From Artemia franciscana (taxonomy: Eukaryota; Arthropoda; Branchiopoda; Anostraca; Artemiidae): a DNA stretch of 64,000 bases. Positions within the stretch are counted from its first letter, which is position 1; each line of letters starts with the position of its first letter. The stretch spans positions 24,417,558 through 24,481,557 of the forward strand of contig NC_088873.1 of assembly GCF_032884065.1 (NCBI RefSeq), read 5' to 3'. Below, piece after piece: positions 49,001-58,721 of the stretch. Made by a program: the position numbers and the translations under genes. A model generated the notes under the pieces. The model saw nothing but the letters and a program-made list of their open reading frames with translations. It did no database searches and had not been told where the DNA came from.

Positions 49001-52000
49001 ACAGAAGGAGGATTTCCGGAGTGATTGAGAAAACGATTAAAAATTAATACATTTTACAAATGAAAATATGCTAAGGTGAATTTTTCTGGCTGAATCATCC
49101 ATAAGAAATTTTGCGCAATTTTCAATGAGGATGGAACAGTCTAGAAGCACTTTGCAGGGGGAGGGGGTGTATTTTACATGGAAATCGATTTTCACGGAGG
49201 AGTTTTCCGTGAGGGAGAGGGACATTTTTCATATAGGGTGAGCCATAGTATCAATGGTTTGTGTCATGTAATCAATAGAGGAGTCTTCGTTCGTAAGAAT
49301 GGTGCCTTTCAATTTATTTATTAAATAGAACAGTAAAATATTTACATTTTCTCCTCCATTGAGAATAAAAGTATTATTCTCAATAATAATCCGAGAGATT
49401 TTTCTGTTTTAAAAATAATACTATCAAGGGTAAAATGCTAGCAGAAGCAACTGGATGGACCATTAAATCTATGCAAACCATACAACCAGCTTCTCCTCAG
49501 TCAACTGTATATTTCTTTACGGTTCATTCTTTGAGACCTCAAGAATTGGCAATAGCAACGTTCCTCTTCTACATATTCTTGAATGAAAAACCAATCAAGA
49601 CCATATTCTACTCCATATAGCAACTCCAATATTTCTCCGTAGACACTTCATATTTGGAACTCGGCCAGTAACATCAAGAACAGAATTATGCTCGCTGCGC
49701 ACCCCAGCAACACGTGGAGTGTCAGCTAGTCCCTCCCTCCATGAAATTGAGTGAATCAAGTAATTTTGCCGTGGAGTAAAGAGTTGTAAAAAATTTTATT
49801 TCAAAGGAATTACCGAAACTGAGAGGATTTTCACCAGCTGCTTCCTTGAAAATTCATTTTAAGATTTAAGCTAGTAAGGACCGTGGTTTGCTCTTGACTA
49901 AGCTACTGGTAATGATGCAACTGCAACGGGAGACAGTAAACCTTCCAAGGTTTCCAACTATGATGATCTAAATTCCGTAGTTTTTATGTTTTCTAGCGTT
50001 CTGTACTATAGAAATAGCATCAAAAATGCTATTTCTTGTGTCATTTGCCGCCTCTAGAGCAACGAAGAAAAAATTGTAATATCCATGAATACACGAGCAT
50101 TAGCTTTCTGGACCACTAACCATCCCTCTACGGTCTTCCAGTAGCCTGATAGCACATTTGAAACAAAAGGGAAAGAGAGAATTTTCGAAAACGTGACTTC
50201 ATGATTATTAGTTCTTGCTTTTTGTATCCAAATGATGGTTAACATTTTTGTGTCAGCATTTCTTGGGGATGGATTATTACAAGATGTTTGTTAAAATAGC
50301 ATACAAAAGCACAATGAATTTTTGCTGCTAAACATAAACTATTTTGTAGCTTGAAAACCCAGACTCCTCAATTTATCTGATATTTAAAAATTTCATATTG
50401 AAATATTTTAGCTTCTTACCTTTAATAGATCATTTGTGTCGGAGGAGCTAAATTCAGCCATTTCTCGAGCCAAAACACCCATTATACAGTAAAATTCGTC
50501 TGCACTTTGTACTGCTAGAATACGACTAGAAAAGATGAAAACATACTATGTTACCAGAGCTTGCAGCAATATTTGCAATCAAATAATAAATAACGACAGC
50601 TTTATTTACACAAAGGTAAAGAACCACTTTAAAACTGAAAATAAAAATCTATTATCCTAAGTACGTGAGGAATGGCACCCCCTTTCCCACACTTTTAAAT
50701 TAAAGCTTAGCTTTCGTGTTACTGAAAACCTATTTTATTTAAGAAATATTGCCGTTACTAATTGTGATATTCTTCACACATTGCTTGTCACAACGTTTGG
50801 ACCTATATACTTCAATTGTGATGCAGCACTGGCACTACAGATTCACCCTGTATTTTTTTATTATATTTCTTGTACCACAGTAAATGAGTTTGTATCAGAG
50901 ATGATCCTCTGAATGTGTTCTACCAGTAATAACAGGAAGTAATGTAAAATTGAAGTTACACAGAAATGCAAAAGTCCGAAAAACTGGGCGAGGATTTTCT
51001 GGCCCCATAACTATAAACTTTCTTAGAATAAAAGCTAGACAAATTTATAAGTTCAAAAAGGAGAATTTTTAAAGGGCCCGATTGTATGGCTTTCTATATT
51101 TACAAGCGATTTGTGCTTGTCACAGGTAACAGTTCACTACTTGGAGTTAGATGCTACTCTTCTATGGATAAATACTGCTATCATTTCATTTTTAGTCCTA
51201 TGTATTTGTATCCATTTTATCCTATGTAGTTGGGTTGTCAATGAGGAAGTTGTTCTTTTACTGCTCAGTATACGGCCTTAAAGCAACCATTTTTGAAACT
51301 CTATCGTTACTCTATCATATAAAATTAATTAGGAAAAGAAATATTAAACGAGACAGGTTTAACTTGAGAAATATTTCTGACCAGTATTCTATAGAATGCA
51401 ACTCTTGGTTTTCTTCCGTCTCCACTTTAAATTACGGATGTGGAGAAAATATTCATAAAGTGTATGAAAAAAAGTACGTAATAAAGTGTATGAAAAGTAT
51501 GTAAATAATTATGTGTAAAAGAAATAGAACATGAATGCATGGCTTTGGGAAGATGAGGTACCCTTTTAATTGTTTTTAATGTGGCTAAATACTAAATGTT
51601 TCAGTGGCAAGTTGTACCACTTAAATTATTTTAGAACATTAAGTACATTGTAAAGAAATAGCCAAAGATATCTCTGTTCAGGCAAATCTGGTTGATAAAC
51701 AAAAGACATCGTTTTCATACATCTTGGGCTTCGGCTAAATAAGTGATAACCTTTTCGTTTGCATTGACTAGTCTTAGACGAGTAACACAAAAGTGAGGTG
51801 GTTTGTCGAGGGGAGGGCTCATGTGTACCTATGGGAACCAGACGAGAAAGTGACGTATCTCTTTCTAAAACAATTTTACTTCAAGAATTTTGTACAAATT
51901 TTTAATTCAAAAACACGTTTCCCTCAAAAGGAAAATGGAATGGTTTCTTTATGAGAAGCTAGTTTTCGAAATAAGAAACCATTGGTTGACTAGGAAAAGA

Positions 52001-55000
52001 AGACATTGAAATGTTTCCACTTTAAAAATAACCTCTGGATGTCAACTATTACATTCAATTTTAATTGAAGGAAAAGAGATATGTCAATCCTAGTAAGAAA
52101 ATATTCCAAAGAAAATGATAAGAGAAAATGAGAAAATCAGTCAAAAGGCAGGGCTGTAATTAAAAAAGAAAAAGATATTGTGGATATTCCGTCTGTGTAG
52201 TTAAAAAAGTTAAAAATATTAGAAACTTGAAGGAATAAAAAACAATAACACATATTGAATATTTCCTTTATATTTAAGTTTGAATTAAATGCATCAATAT
52301 AATGCATCAATTTATACGTTTAATTTGAAATTAAGATTTGCAGTAATTCTTAAACTAAGACTATCATTCCTATTTAAGCCGTTCTTTACGGTAATTAAAT
52401 AAAAAAAACTAATTTTTTTAGCTGAAAGTAAGGAGCAACATTAAAACTTAAAACGAACAGAAATTACTCCGTATATGAAATGGGTTGTCCCCTCCGCAAT
52501 CCCTCGCTCTTTACGCTGAAGCTTTTAATTGTTTTAAAAAGTAGAATTGCGGCAAAGAGTCAAACTTTAGCGTAAAGAGCGAGGGATTGCGGAGGGGACA
52601 ACCCATTTCATATACGGAGTAATTTCTGTTCGTTTTAAGTTTTAATGTCGCTCCTTACTTTCAGCTAAAAAAATTAGTTTTTTTTTTATTTAATTTCTGA
52701 ACGTTTTTGAATTAATGCATGTTTGGTTTTGGCTCTCCGCACATAAATTATTAAAATGAAATTTGTATATTAATTCTTTTTTTGGCTAAATGGCTTTCTC
52801 TTAGTTTTGATCAGACGATTTTGAGAAATAAGGGGTGGAGAAGGAGGCCTAGTTGCCCTCCAATTTTTTTGTTACTTAAATAGGCAACTAGAACTTTTAA
52901 TTTTTAACGAACGTTTTTATTAGTAAAAAATATACGTAACTTAAGAATTAACTTACGCAATTAACTTTCATAACCTTATATTTTTATTATGTATACGAAG
53001 GGGTTTGTACCCTCGTTAATACCTCGCTCTTTACACTAAATCGTAAGTTTTGTCCCAATTCTTTAAGAATGACCCCTGAATCAGAAAGGCCGTAGAATAA
53101 ATAGTTGAAACTACTAAAAATACTTTAGCATAAAGAGCAAGGTATTTATATCCTCCTAAATACCTCGCTCTTTATGCTAAAGTATTTTTAGAACCCCTCA
53201 TATGCGGAATAATCTCTGTTCGTTTTAAGTTTCAATGCTACTTCTTCCTTTCATTTGAAAAACCGTTTTCATGTTTATTTTTCATTGTTTTCTTATAGTA
53301 ATGCTAGAGAATCCTGCGCCCTTTTCATTGAATTTTTCTTCCCCCATGACAGATTCTTCCAAGGAAAGATCCTTCAACATATCCCCCTCTCCTCAGCCCC
53401 ACCCCCAAACAAAATAAAATCCCCCTGAAAACGTCTGTACACTTCCCAATAACCATTACTATATGTAAACACTGGATAAAGTTTGTAACTTGCAGCCCCT
53501 CCCCCAGGGATTGTGGAGGAGTAAGTCATCCCCAAATACATAGTTATTATGGTTTTCGACTATTTTGAACAAAATGGCTATCTCAAAATTTTAATCCGTT
53601 GACTTGGGGAAAAAAATGAGCGTCGGAGGGGGCCTAGATGCCCTCCAATGCTTTTGGTCACTTAAAAAGGGCACTAGAATTTTTCATTTCCGTTAAAAAA
53701 AGCCCTCTTGCGACATTCTAGGACCACTTGGTCGATACGATGACCCCTGGAAAAAAAAAAATAATAAACACGCACCCGTGATTTGTCTTCTGGCAAAAAA
53801 TACAAAATTCCACATTTTTGTAGATAGGAGCTTGAAACTTCTACAGTAGGGTTCTCTGATACGCTGAATCTGATGGTGTCATTTTCGTTAAGATCCTACG
53901 ACTTTTAAGGGGTGTTTTCCCCTATTTTCCTAAATAAGGCAAATTTTTTCAGGCTCGTTACTTTTAATGAGTAAGACTAAACTTGATGAAACTTATAAAT
54001 TTAAAATCAGCATTAAAATGTGATTCTTTTTATGTAGCTATTGATATCAAACTTCAATTTTTTAGAGTTTTGGTTACTATTGAGCCGGGTCGCTCCTTAC
54101 TACAGTTCGTTACCACGAACTGTTTGATATAAAAATCCTCTAATCGTAAAAAGGTCATTTGCTGGGGCTGAAGGCCTGAACTAAAGCCCAAGCAAAGCGA
54201 CAAGTATTTGCTATCTTATCCCTTTTTGAACAAAGGAATATAAAAAAAATCTTTGGGACGAAGAACTCCTGAAATGTGCTCTTTTTCTAGTATATTGAAA
54301 TATCAGGGCGACCTTGATCAGGAATATCATACAGGAAAAAGCCTTCAGGTTTTTCTTAGTTGTGTGTAGTTAAGAACGAACCCGATTTTAACATGCTTTA
54401 TCATATAGTTTTACTTTAACGTCGTTTATCGTTGTTTAGCCTAGGATTATACATATATGATTTACTTCGTTTAAAAAAAAAAAACGATGCAGTTTTTCGT
54501 CAAAAAATATATTTTATTTCAAACATTATGTCTTGTCAATTACAAAAGCGACTTGATGTTGTAATTTCCTTTAACATGAGCCCTTACGCAGCTCTATGAT
54601 TTTCTGGTACCCCACAAATAGCAGAGAAAAAGAAGGAGAATAAAAGGACGTATCAGTGCTTCCTATGCACAAAAGTGACTTTCTTTATTGTTCAAGTCAG
54701 GATGCTGTAGGTTTCCTTCAAAGGGTTTCCGGCCATGGTGTTTTGAAAGGTCAAGCACGGACTCAAAGAAGGGGCGACAGGGGTGATCCCCCTCCCTCGA
54801 AATTGTTAAGACTCCTTCCTAAATTACAATATCGGGTACTAAGAATTTATATTCGAGAACCGAAAAATATCCATCGTTTTCAAATTTTATCACACACAGT
54901 TAGTGTTATAAACATAAGACTGAAACATTTCTGTAAAGTGAGAAAAAACCCAGCGGAGGGTAAACCATGAACAAGGAGGTTGGACGGTAACGGCGACAGT

Positions 55001-58000
55001 GTTGTGGCCAGGTTTGCCACCCCCTAGTGATTTATCACTATTCCTGGTAATTCTTTATATTGCCTAAACAAAAAAATCACTAAATCACCCCATAGATCAC
55101 TAGATTACTGAATCACTAAATCAACCAACAAATCATTAAAATTTAGTGATTTGTTTCCCTCACCGGGGGGCAACCATGTTTGTCGCTCGTAATGAGAATG
55201 CAAATGTTGGTATCATTTATCAGTGCTTTTCGGAGACAGAAAAAACTTCAAATTGTCTGTCGGTAGCTAATAGCTTGTGCATCTTGTTTTGTTTTACCTC
55301 TGGGTAGAGAAAGCTAGCCCTGGTAAATAGCATTTTATTTATGTTATTAAAGAATGATGCATGGTTGTCTATATGTTTACTAGTTGATTCAGAAGAAGGA
55401 ATAGCAGATGGGACGAATGATTTCCGGTATTTTTTAAGTTTCATTTCTACTTTGTATAGCAAGTAGTTACTATTTATCTATATTTAAAATCTATAGTTTA
55501 TTTCTGTTACATGATAGTTTATACTATAATCTCTAAAAGCATTTTTAAATTACACTAGTTTAAAGTGCGTTACCAAGTTGTGGACAGGGTTGACATCTGG
55601 AGAGTGAGTTACACTGCAACAGCCTCTACCTGCTATTTCTAAAAATGTTCGTCATAAAAAGTCTTTCAGTAATAAAACTGGCCAAACTTACTCTCACCTT
55701 ACAAGGTTTCTAACGCTTTAGGGTCATTCTTCTGACCTTTAAACTATTTGTTGTGAATTTCAGAGGGACAAAACTGCAAATAATCCCTTTCAGTTTAGCC
55801 AACGGGAAGACATAGATTTCCAATAATAATATTGAATTCAGGTATTTGATTGCAGTAAATAAGGAGCCGGAGTAGGAAAAAAAGTATTGTTTCAAGTAAG
55901 GAGTATATTTTCAAAGAATCGGTGGCTAACTTAAGCTGTAGAGCCCAGGCGCGCCAATTTGACATATCTCAGTATGTGATTTTCTTCATGTCTTTTCTTT
56001 TCCCTTTGTTTTCCTAATTGTTTTAAATAACAGTTGTTAGAACCATTTAGCCAGCAGATTCTTAAGCCAGCAAGTTCTTGCTGGCTTAAAAACAAACTGG
56101 GTACGTTGAGTATTAAGGGAGTTGTAAAAAATGGTTTTAAGTAGAAATTGTACGGTTTATTTAACTGATTCGTGTTGACATAAGCGAGTTTGATCCATTT
56201 TTACTAATAAATAACGAAGCTGAGATATTTTTCCTCCCTTTAACCCCATGGCATAAAATCTAAATTTTGGGCCAATGGAAATTCTTTCTCCCTTCAACCA
56301 AATTTTTTTTTCCACCCCGACTTTAAACATGGCTCTTTCAAAGAGGCGTCCAAACATAAGTTTTAGGCAAATCTTTTAAACATTTTAATAAATATAAATG
56401 GATAGTGTATCCTTGAATTAAGGGAGCAATACTGGGTTTTCTGCTTTTGAAAAGCCGAAAATTTCTACCACTATATCTACCACCTTAATCCGAATTTAGT
56501 CATTAACGACCTTGATAAAGATTTTCTTCCTTTAGATTCTTGGGTATTTTAGCGAAATCCACACAAATAACACCATTATCGTGTTCGTAAAAAGTTGAAA
56601 TCTATTTACGCAATATATTGTGTACATATGCTTTGCAATTTGTGATGGTTTCCGGATGCAGGGACAAAAGATGAATAGATTCGATGCATTTTTTTTTTTC
56701 TACTGTTGTACTATAATATAATCCGATAGGTATTATTTCTTTAAGTTACATCAGAAAATAAACACTAAAACCATTACTTCTAAGGAAAAAGGTATTTTGT
56801 AACTGTGTTGTATAAAATAATCAACATGGTACTATACCTTTTTAACTTGGTAGCAGATTTTTGGTGAAGATGTTGTGATGTAAAATTATATAAAAAATAA
56901 TTACTGCACAATATAATCACTATTTATTTAATTACCGTTTTATTTATTACATTGGTGGTATCACGACGTTTCTTACTGTGGCCTATATGCTCTCTCCCAA
57001 GAGAGACCACTAGAACCTACCTGCCCAAGTTTGATTATATCGTGCCATAATTATTTTTTAATGTCTTTTACATCACGTAAAACATTAAGGCTGGTAAAAT
57101 TTTCAATAACAAAAAACATGACAAATTCGATCAAAATAGGCTTTTTCGCATGTGATGGAGCCCTGCCATCATTAGCATCCCATCATTTGCAAAGATTTAT
57201 GACACCTATCACAGCACTTGATTTTAACTTCAATTTGCGTTACGCTGCGTCAATAGTACCTATTTATTGCACCTATATAATAATAGTACCAAAATAGGCA
57301 CCTATTTTGAATAAAATTCTAGATGGGAGGATGATGTCCAACTTTTCCTCCTAACACGGCCGCCCATCCCAAATCAAAGCATTCCAATTCTGTGCCTGCC
57401 AAAGGTGTACTTTTTTCCCGATCCGACGCCAATTTGAGGGGCTTCAAGCTATTTTTTGACATTCTTTTAAATTTGCTTTCCAAATATGATTTTACTTTCA
57501 AAACTGATCGGAATAATAGTTACCATTCCTGTATCGGCTAGAAATGGCAATCTTAAAATGGCAGTTTCTCACTTGCCAGTTTTTTTTAAGACGCATTTTT
57601 ATTTTGGGTTGCTATGGGCCGTGGTTCATCCTTTTCTAGGTTGCACCTTCCGCTCCAAGCACGGTTAAAGTGATGGCACATTTGAGACTAAAGAGGGATT
57701 TCTGATAATGTGGATTCTAATTAGAGATAGGTAATGATAGTATAACATTAGCTACTCCTTTTTAAATAATCTAGCTTTGAAAAAAGTTGTCGTACTTTAA
57801 AATATGGTAAAAAAAAACTCAAACTGGATTTTATTTTAATCTTTAAATGTCAAATTCTAAAAAACTATTAAAATGATCAGCCAGCAAAAACAACCATGAA
57901 AAAAAAAAGTTTTGCTGTGATAATGAACAATATAACACTTCACAATAAGGTAAAAAAAAGGGTAAAGGATACGGCATTAGACTTTACAGTCCGTACCGGC

Positions 58001-58694
58001 GGTGCTGATCTCCGTTTCTTGGCCCTTCAGCCAGGAAGTGCAATGTGGGGTTGGGGGCCAGCCAACCTGTGCTTTCGCACACCCTTCCTAACACTTCACA
58101 ATACTATACAATGAACTTTTCAAGCGCAAATAGCACCTGCTATCGAATGTCATGAAAAACAAAAACAAAAGAGTTGACATGTTCATGTATATTTTCTACT
58201 AGAAACGGTCAACTGGACTTTTTCTACTAGAAAAAAAAGCAAACAAGAATGTTTTCCTTTAGCAAATTAAGATCTAAAACCAGCTGTTTTTAGACGCTGG
58301 AAGATCATTTTCCCAAGTTGTATGAAGGTAGCACCAGGAAAATGTTAAAGAATTCCTTCAAATGCAAGAATTTCATCCTTTCTCTTGACGTTTAAGGAAG
58401 CCTGAAGACCAAACGTGTCGTCTAATTTACGAACCAAGCTCTTTCTCTAGTTACAACACATTAACCAAGGTATCTTAGCAAAATTAATAATGAAAGACAA
58501 TAACAAGGAAAATAGAGCTCACTCGACTAACGAGTCCCAAAGCGCAAGGGCGGTGCGTAGCAAAACTTCATTTCCCTCAAGGAAAATCAAGTCCCAGATT
58601 CGGAGCACAGAGTTCTTCGGCAAGCATGTTGAAAATAATGTCAAAAACCATTGCATTGTAAATACATTTGTCAAAGGAGGTTCATATGTTGTCC
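30775..58694 (-). CDS. TBC1D30-like Rab GTPase-activating protein, 3' part (five recognised exons)
   Basis: Minus-strand exons at 58694-58523, 50525-50420, 45623-45421, 43638-43486 and 31055-30775. The first carries the end of the TBC domain: EPPLTNVFTMQWFLTLF, STCLPKNSVLRIWD and LIFLEGNEVLLR. Next come RILAVQSADEFY, then VAPFPFPRLHELREKYTY, an acidic DDDDSDSE stretch, LTKQYKKLRERQKQAQILWN (predicted helix or coil) and a Ser-rich tail with KYFSPFPIDRNQQ before the stop. From memory these blocks follow the order of vertebrate TBC1D30, a centrosomal/ciliary GAP reported to act on Rab8. The catalytic Arg and Gln fingers are encoded upstream, outside the window. Phases agree at 58523/50525, 50420/45623 and 43486/31055, but not between 45421 and 43638, so at least one exon there is unrecognised. 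The gene converges on AdipoR. Confidence 0.88.
32325..32352. repeat. Perfect 13-bp palindrome
   Basis: CTGTATTTGTTCA-AA-TGAACAAATACAG. CTGTATTT follows again at 32361. Isolated, in an intron. Confidence 0.8.
33540..34300 (+). mobile_element. Decayed LINE RT C-terminal region
   Basis: + strand fragments: DQLDNFNYLGIIVSKNGG, a GHVLPMKDDRLPKMVLIG-like stretch near 34043-34095 and ALSDLIILGLCAALLANAI. Same domain type as 580-955 but opposite strand. In the 12.4-kb TBC1D30-like intron. Confidence 0.65.
34536..35163. mobile_element. Foldback element with ~255-bp diverged inverted arms
   Basis: Left arm 34536-34795 (CCTTTTCCACAAAATAAGC, TAAAGAACTCGATTAAACC, GAATAGGGCT) and right arm 34907-35163 (GGTTTAATCGAGTTCTTTA, AGCCCTACTCATG). 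Arms by eye about 75-80% matched, spacer about 110 bp. A half copy is at 60336-60556. Confidence 0.7.
36411..36716. mobile_element. MITE-like inverted repeat (GGGCTATATATTT family)
   Basis: Left arm 36411-36530 (ACCGGCTTCATGGCCACAA, CGACAGAATGCATTAGAC, TTTGGGCTATATATTT) is the inverse of 36610-36716. Shares the GGGCTATATATTT...GCACATTAGGGG core with 11596-11750. Confidence 0.7.
37076..37370 (-). repeat. Modular repeat tail, minus orientation, interrupted by a foldback
   Basis: Perfect hairpin at 37076-37097, then TAGTAAGGAGCGACCCGGC and the body tail up to TTTCAAGCTCCTATC, where the GC-rich foldback at 37371 breaks it. Confidence 0.7.
37371..37839. mobile_element. Foldback/MITE with long GC-rich inverted repeats
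   Basis: Arms of about 150 bp (37371-37523 and 37687-37839) are nearly perfect inverses: ATAATATGA at one end, TCATATTAT at the other. Inside are GCTGCGTCCCAAAGTCGAAC and GGGGGGCTGCCGCCCCCC. The spacer of about 165 bp is not repeated. No ORF. It interrupts a modular repeat tail. Confidence 0.8.
37989..38061 (-). tRNA. tRNA-Lys(TTT)-like remnant, probably non-functional
   Basis: GGCTCAGTCGGTAGAGC (D arm and A box), CTTTTAA anticodon loop (TTT, Lys), GATTCAAGTCC (T loop and B box) and a TTTT run just after the end. The T loop is 7 nt and the D stem pairs. The acceptor strands (AAGTGAT and ACGGGCG) do not pair and the anticodon stem is weak. It is therefore either a tRNA pseudogene or the head of a tRNA-derived SINE. 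Confidence 0.65.
38140..38770. repeat. Direct repeat pair with ~300-bp offset
   Basis: The 130-bp segment 38143-38275 recurs at 38442-38571 (GTGGTTTCTGGAAAACAGGG, AGCCCGATCGGACAACGTT), by eye over 90% identical. Each copy is followed by CGAAACTTTCGG and TTTTCC. A modular-repeat scrap (ACAAATCACGGATGCGTGTT) lies at 38728-38750 on the minus strand. Confidence 0.7.
39127..39240. repeat. Half copy of the GGGCTATATATTT MITE family
   Basis: GAAAACCGGTTTCATAGCC, ACAGAATGCATTGGACTTA and TTTCGGCTATTTTA match the left arm at 36411. The inverse arm is missing. Confidence 0.6.
39655..40842 (+). mobile_element. Modular non-autonomous repeat, second copy
   Basis: Palindrome block 39655-39965, minisatellite-like block 39985-40110, body 40120-40820 and a degenerate terminal hairpin 40821-40842. 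Same order as 52394-54123 but more diverged and with one palindrome block. Confidence 0.7.
40890..41170. repeat. Degenerate GGAAAATTTTCC-type minisatellite, inverse orientation
   Basis: CCCC and GAAAATTT words alternate about every 17 bases (CGGAAAATTTTCACAAGG, CCCCATGCAAAATTTC, CCCCGAAAATTCC). Lies just after the terminal hairpin of the 39655-40842 copy. Confidence 0.55.
41170..41610 (-). mobile_element. LINE 3' end with (TAAG)n tail
   Basis: The minus strand reads NTPSSHLLFECPLYYTQR, the Cys/His-type end of a LINE protein, then an A/C-rich 3' UTR and a short (TTAC)n tail (+ strand TAAGTAAGTAAGTAAG at 41180-41195). Confidence 0.65.
41611..43485 (-). other. TBC1D30-like intron, unrecognised part
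   Basis: AT-rich sequence with poly-T runs. No coding or repeat family identified. Confidence 0.5.
43486..43638 (-). CDS. TBC1D30-like exon (basic coiled segment)
   Basis: Acceptor ACATTTTAG and donor GTAAGG. Reads LQDREKNSCARSQSSSPASS, then LTKQYKKLRERQKQAQILWN, similar in place and character to the LKRQYSRIKKKQQQQ segment of vertebrate TBC1D30. Its last base joins AC of the terminal exon to give Asp. Confidence 0.85.
43639..45420 (-). other. TBC1D30-like intron region expected to hide an exon
   Basis: CA-rich microsatellite-like tract at 43722-43860 and a modular-repeat scrap at 43960-44060. The phase conflict between the flanking exons demands one or more further exons here; none recognised. 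Confidence 0.5.
43960..44060 (+). repeat. Short modular-repeat body fragment
   Basis: AAAAAGGGCACTAGAGTTCT and the following ATTCAAATGAG...TCGAATAATTCT match the central body of the family. Short and diverged. Confidence 0.4.
45421..45623 (-). CDS. TBC1D30-like exon (APFPFP / REKYTY block)
   Basis: Acceptor CTTTTTTAG and donor GTAAGTC. 67 codons plus two bases. VAPFPFPRLHELREKYTYSL is the block most specific to the TBC1D30 family. It is followed by an acidic run (YSDDDDSDSE) and ITVATAFGLGNM. Confidence 0.93.
45624..47324 (-). other. TBC1D30-like intron
   Basis: Repeat scraps only: a C-run and GGATGACGTGACCCC near 45930-46070 resembling the modular repeat's left region, a piece at 46690-46760 shared with 10258-10320, and CTAGTGATTT words at 47150-47220. 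Confidence 0.45.
47325..47655 (-). repeat. Modular repeat tail, diverged, minus orientation
   Basis: Contains AAGGAGCGACTCGGCTCAAT, ACGAGCCTGAGAAAAT and TTTCAAGCTCC in the same order as the inverted body at 37100-37360. The terminal hairpin is lost. Confidence 0.6.
47689..47795. repeat. Tandem duplication, 69-bp offset
   Basis: 38 bp starting GGTCTTTGGTCTTCTCCAG at 47689-47726 recur exactly at 47758-47795. A GGTCT-rich linker lies between. Confidence 0.9.
48205..48550 (+). pseudogene. Merlin/ISXO2-like transposase N-terminal fragment
   Basis: + strand ORF of 148 codons with KEAIIFFRDKGLLPK, SVNGHNMTLYSFNKD, FWKCTTRPCRKKVG and VVNTWFADSKIPL. The W-x-C....C-x-K/K...G..W/F...SK pattern is that of the zinc-ribbon-like N-terminus of ISXO2/Merlin transposases. 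The catalytic DDE part is not present; after about 48570 the sequence changes to unrelated AT-rich and minisatellite DNA. DNA transposon remnant in a TBC1D30-like intron. Confidence 0.55.
48690..49230. repeat. Degenerate ~17-bp minisatellite with GGAAAATTTTCC-like core
   Basis: Successive units such as GGGAGAATTTTCCGTG, GGGAGAGAAATTTCAAG, GGGATGAACTTTTCAG and GGAAAATTTTACACTA at 48785-48858, with looser units to 49230. The same motif is seen in the modular repeat family. Confidence 0.65.
49231..50419 (-). other. TBC1D30-like intron, unrecognised
   Basis: No feature supported. Short open frames show no family similarity. Confidence 0.5.
50420..50525 (-). CDS. TBC1D30-like exon (end of TBC domain)
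   Basis: Acceptor CTTTTCTAG and donor GTAAG. One base plus 35 codons: RILAVQSADEFYCIMGVLAR then EMAEFSSSDTNDLLK, ending in phase 0. It corresponds to the TADEFYSTMG...LTQEM stretch that I recall from vertebrate TBC1D30. Confidence 0.9.
50526..52393 (-). other. TBC1D30-like intron, mostly unrecognised
   Basis: A decayed palindrome-block piece at 50610-50720 (AAAGAACCACTTTAAAACTG, then CACCCCCTTTCCC). Otherwise AT-rich. Confidence 0.45.
52394..52694. repeat. Long near-perfect inverted repeat
   Basis: Arms of about 130 bp (52394-52523 and 52563-52694) with a spacer of about 40 bases and only a few mismatches. The arms contain GAAAGTAAGGAGC, CGAACAGAAATTACTCC and CTCGCTCTTTACGCT. Confidence 0.9.
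52394..54123 (+). mobile_element. Modular non-autonomous repeat, most complete copy (palindrome - palindrome - minisatellite - body - terminal hairpin)
   Basis: Order: near-perfect palindrome 52394-52694; spacer; second, imperfect palindrome 53000-53255; CCCC/TTTTCC-rich degenerate short repeats 53330-53430; body from about 53440; end hairpin ACAGTTCGT-TACC-ACGAACTGT at 54102-54123. No protein coding. The same order is found at 39655-40842 and inverted at 27485-22198, which defines a family. The layout resembles Helentron-associated non-autonomous elements; the class is inferred, not shown. It sits in a TBC1D30-like intron. Confidence 0.75.
55009..55178. mobile_element. hAT-like MITE (CAGGTTTGCCACC ends)
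   Basis: Imperfect terminal inverted repeats CAGGTTTGCCACC / GGGGGCAACCATG. Flanks GTTGTGGC and TTTGTCGC match at 6 of 8. The interior is built of ATCACTA/TAGTGAT words. A related end with CTAGTGATTT words lies near 47125-47220. Confidence 0.55.
55179..58522 (-). other. TBC1D30-like intron, mostly unrecognised
   Basis: AT-rich sequence. A minus-strand reading at 55220-55462 (KKYRKSFVPSAI) faintly recalls LINE C-termini but is too weak to call. Confidence 0.45.
58523..58694 (-). CDS. TBC1D30-like exon (C-terminal half of TBC domain)
   Basis: Acceptor ATTCTCATTCTAG and donor GTGAGC. 2 + 168 + 2 bases. Reads TTYEPPLTNVFTMQWFLTLF, then STCLPKNSVLRIWDLIFLEG, then NEVLLRTALALWDSLV. This is the WFLTLF...L.IWD.....G motif of TBC domains. 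The last two bases (GA) join T of the next exon to give Asp. A LINE starts about 30 bp upstream of its acceptor. Confidence 0.93.
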
Positions 58695-58721
58695 CTAGAA
58701 TGAGAATTCATTAAATTAATC

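Noticed and set aside
55220-55462. Minus frame with KKYRKSFVPSAI, like LINE C-termini
   Set aside because: The following residues lose the pattern; a chance match cannot be excluded.
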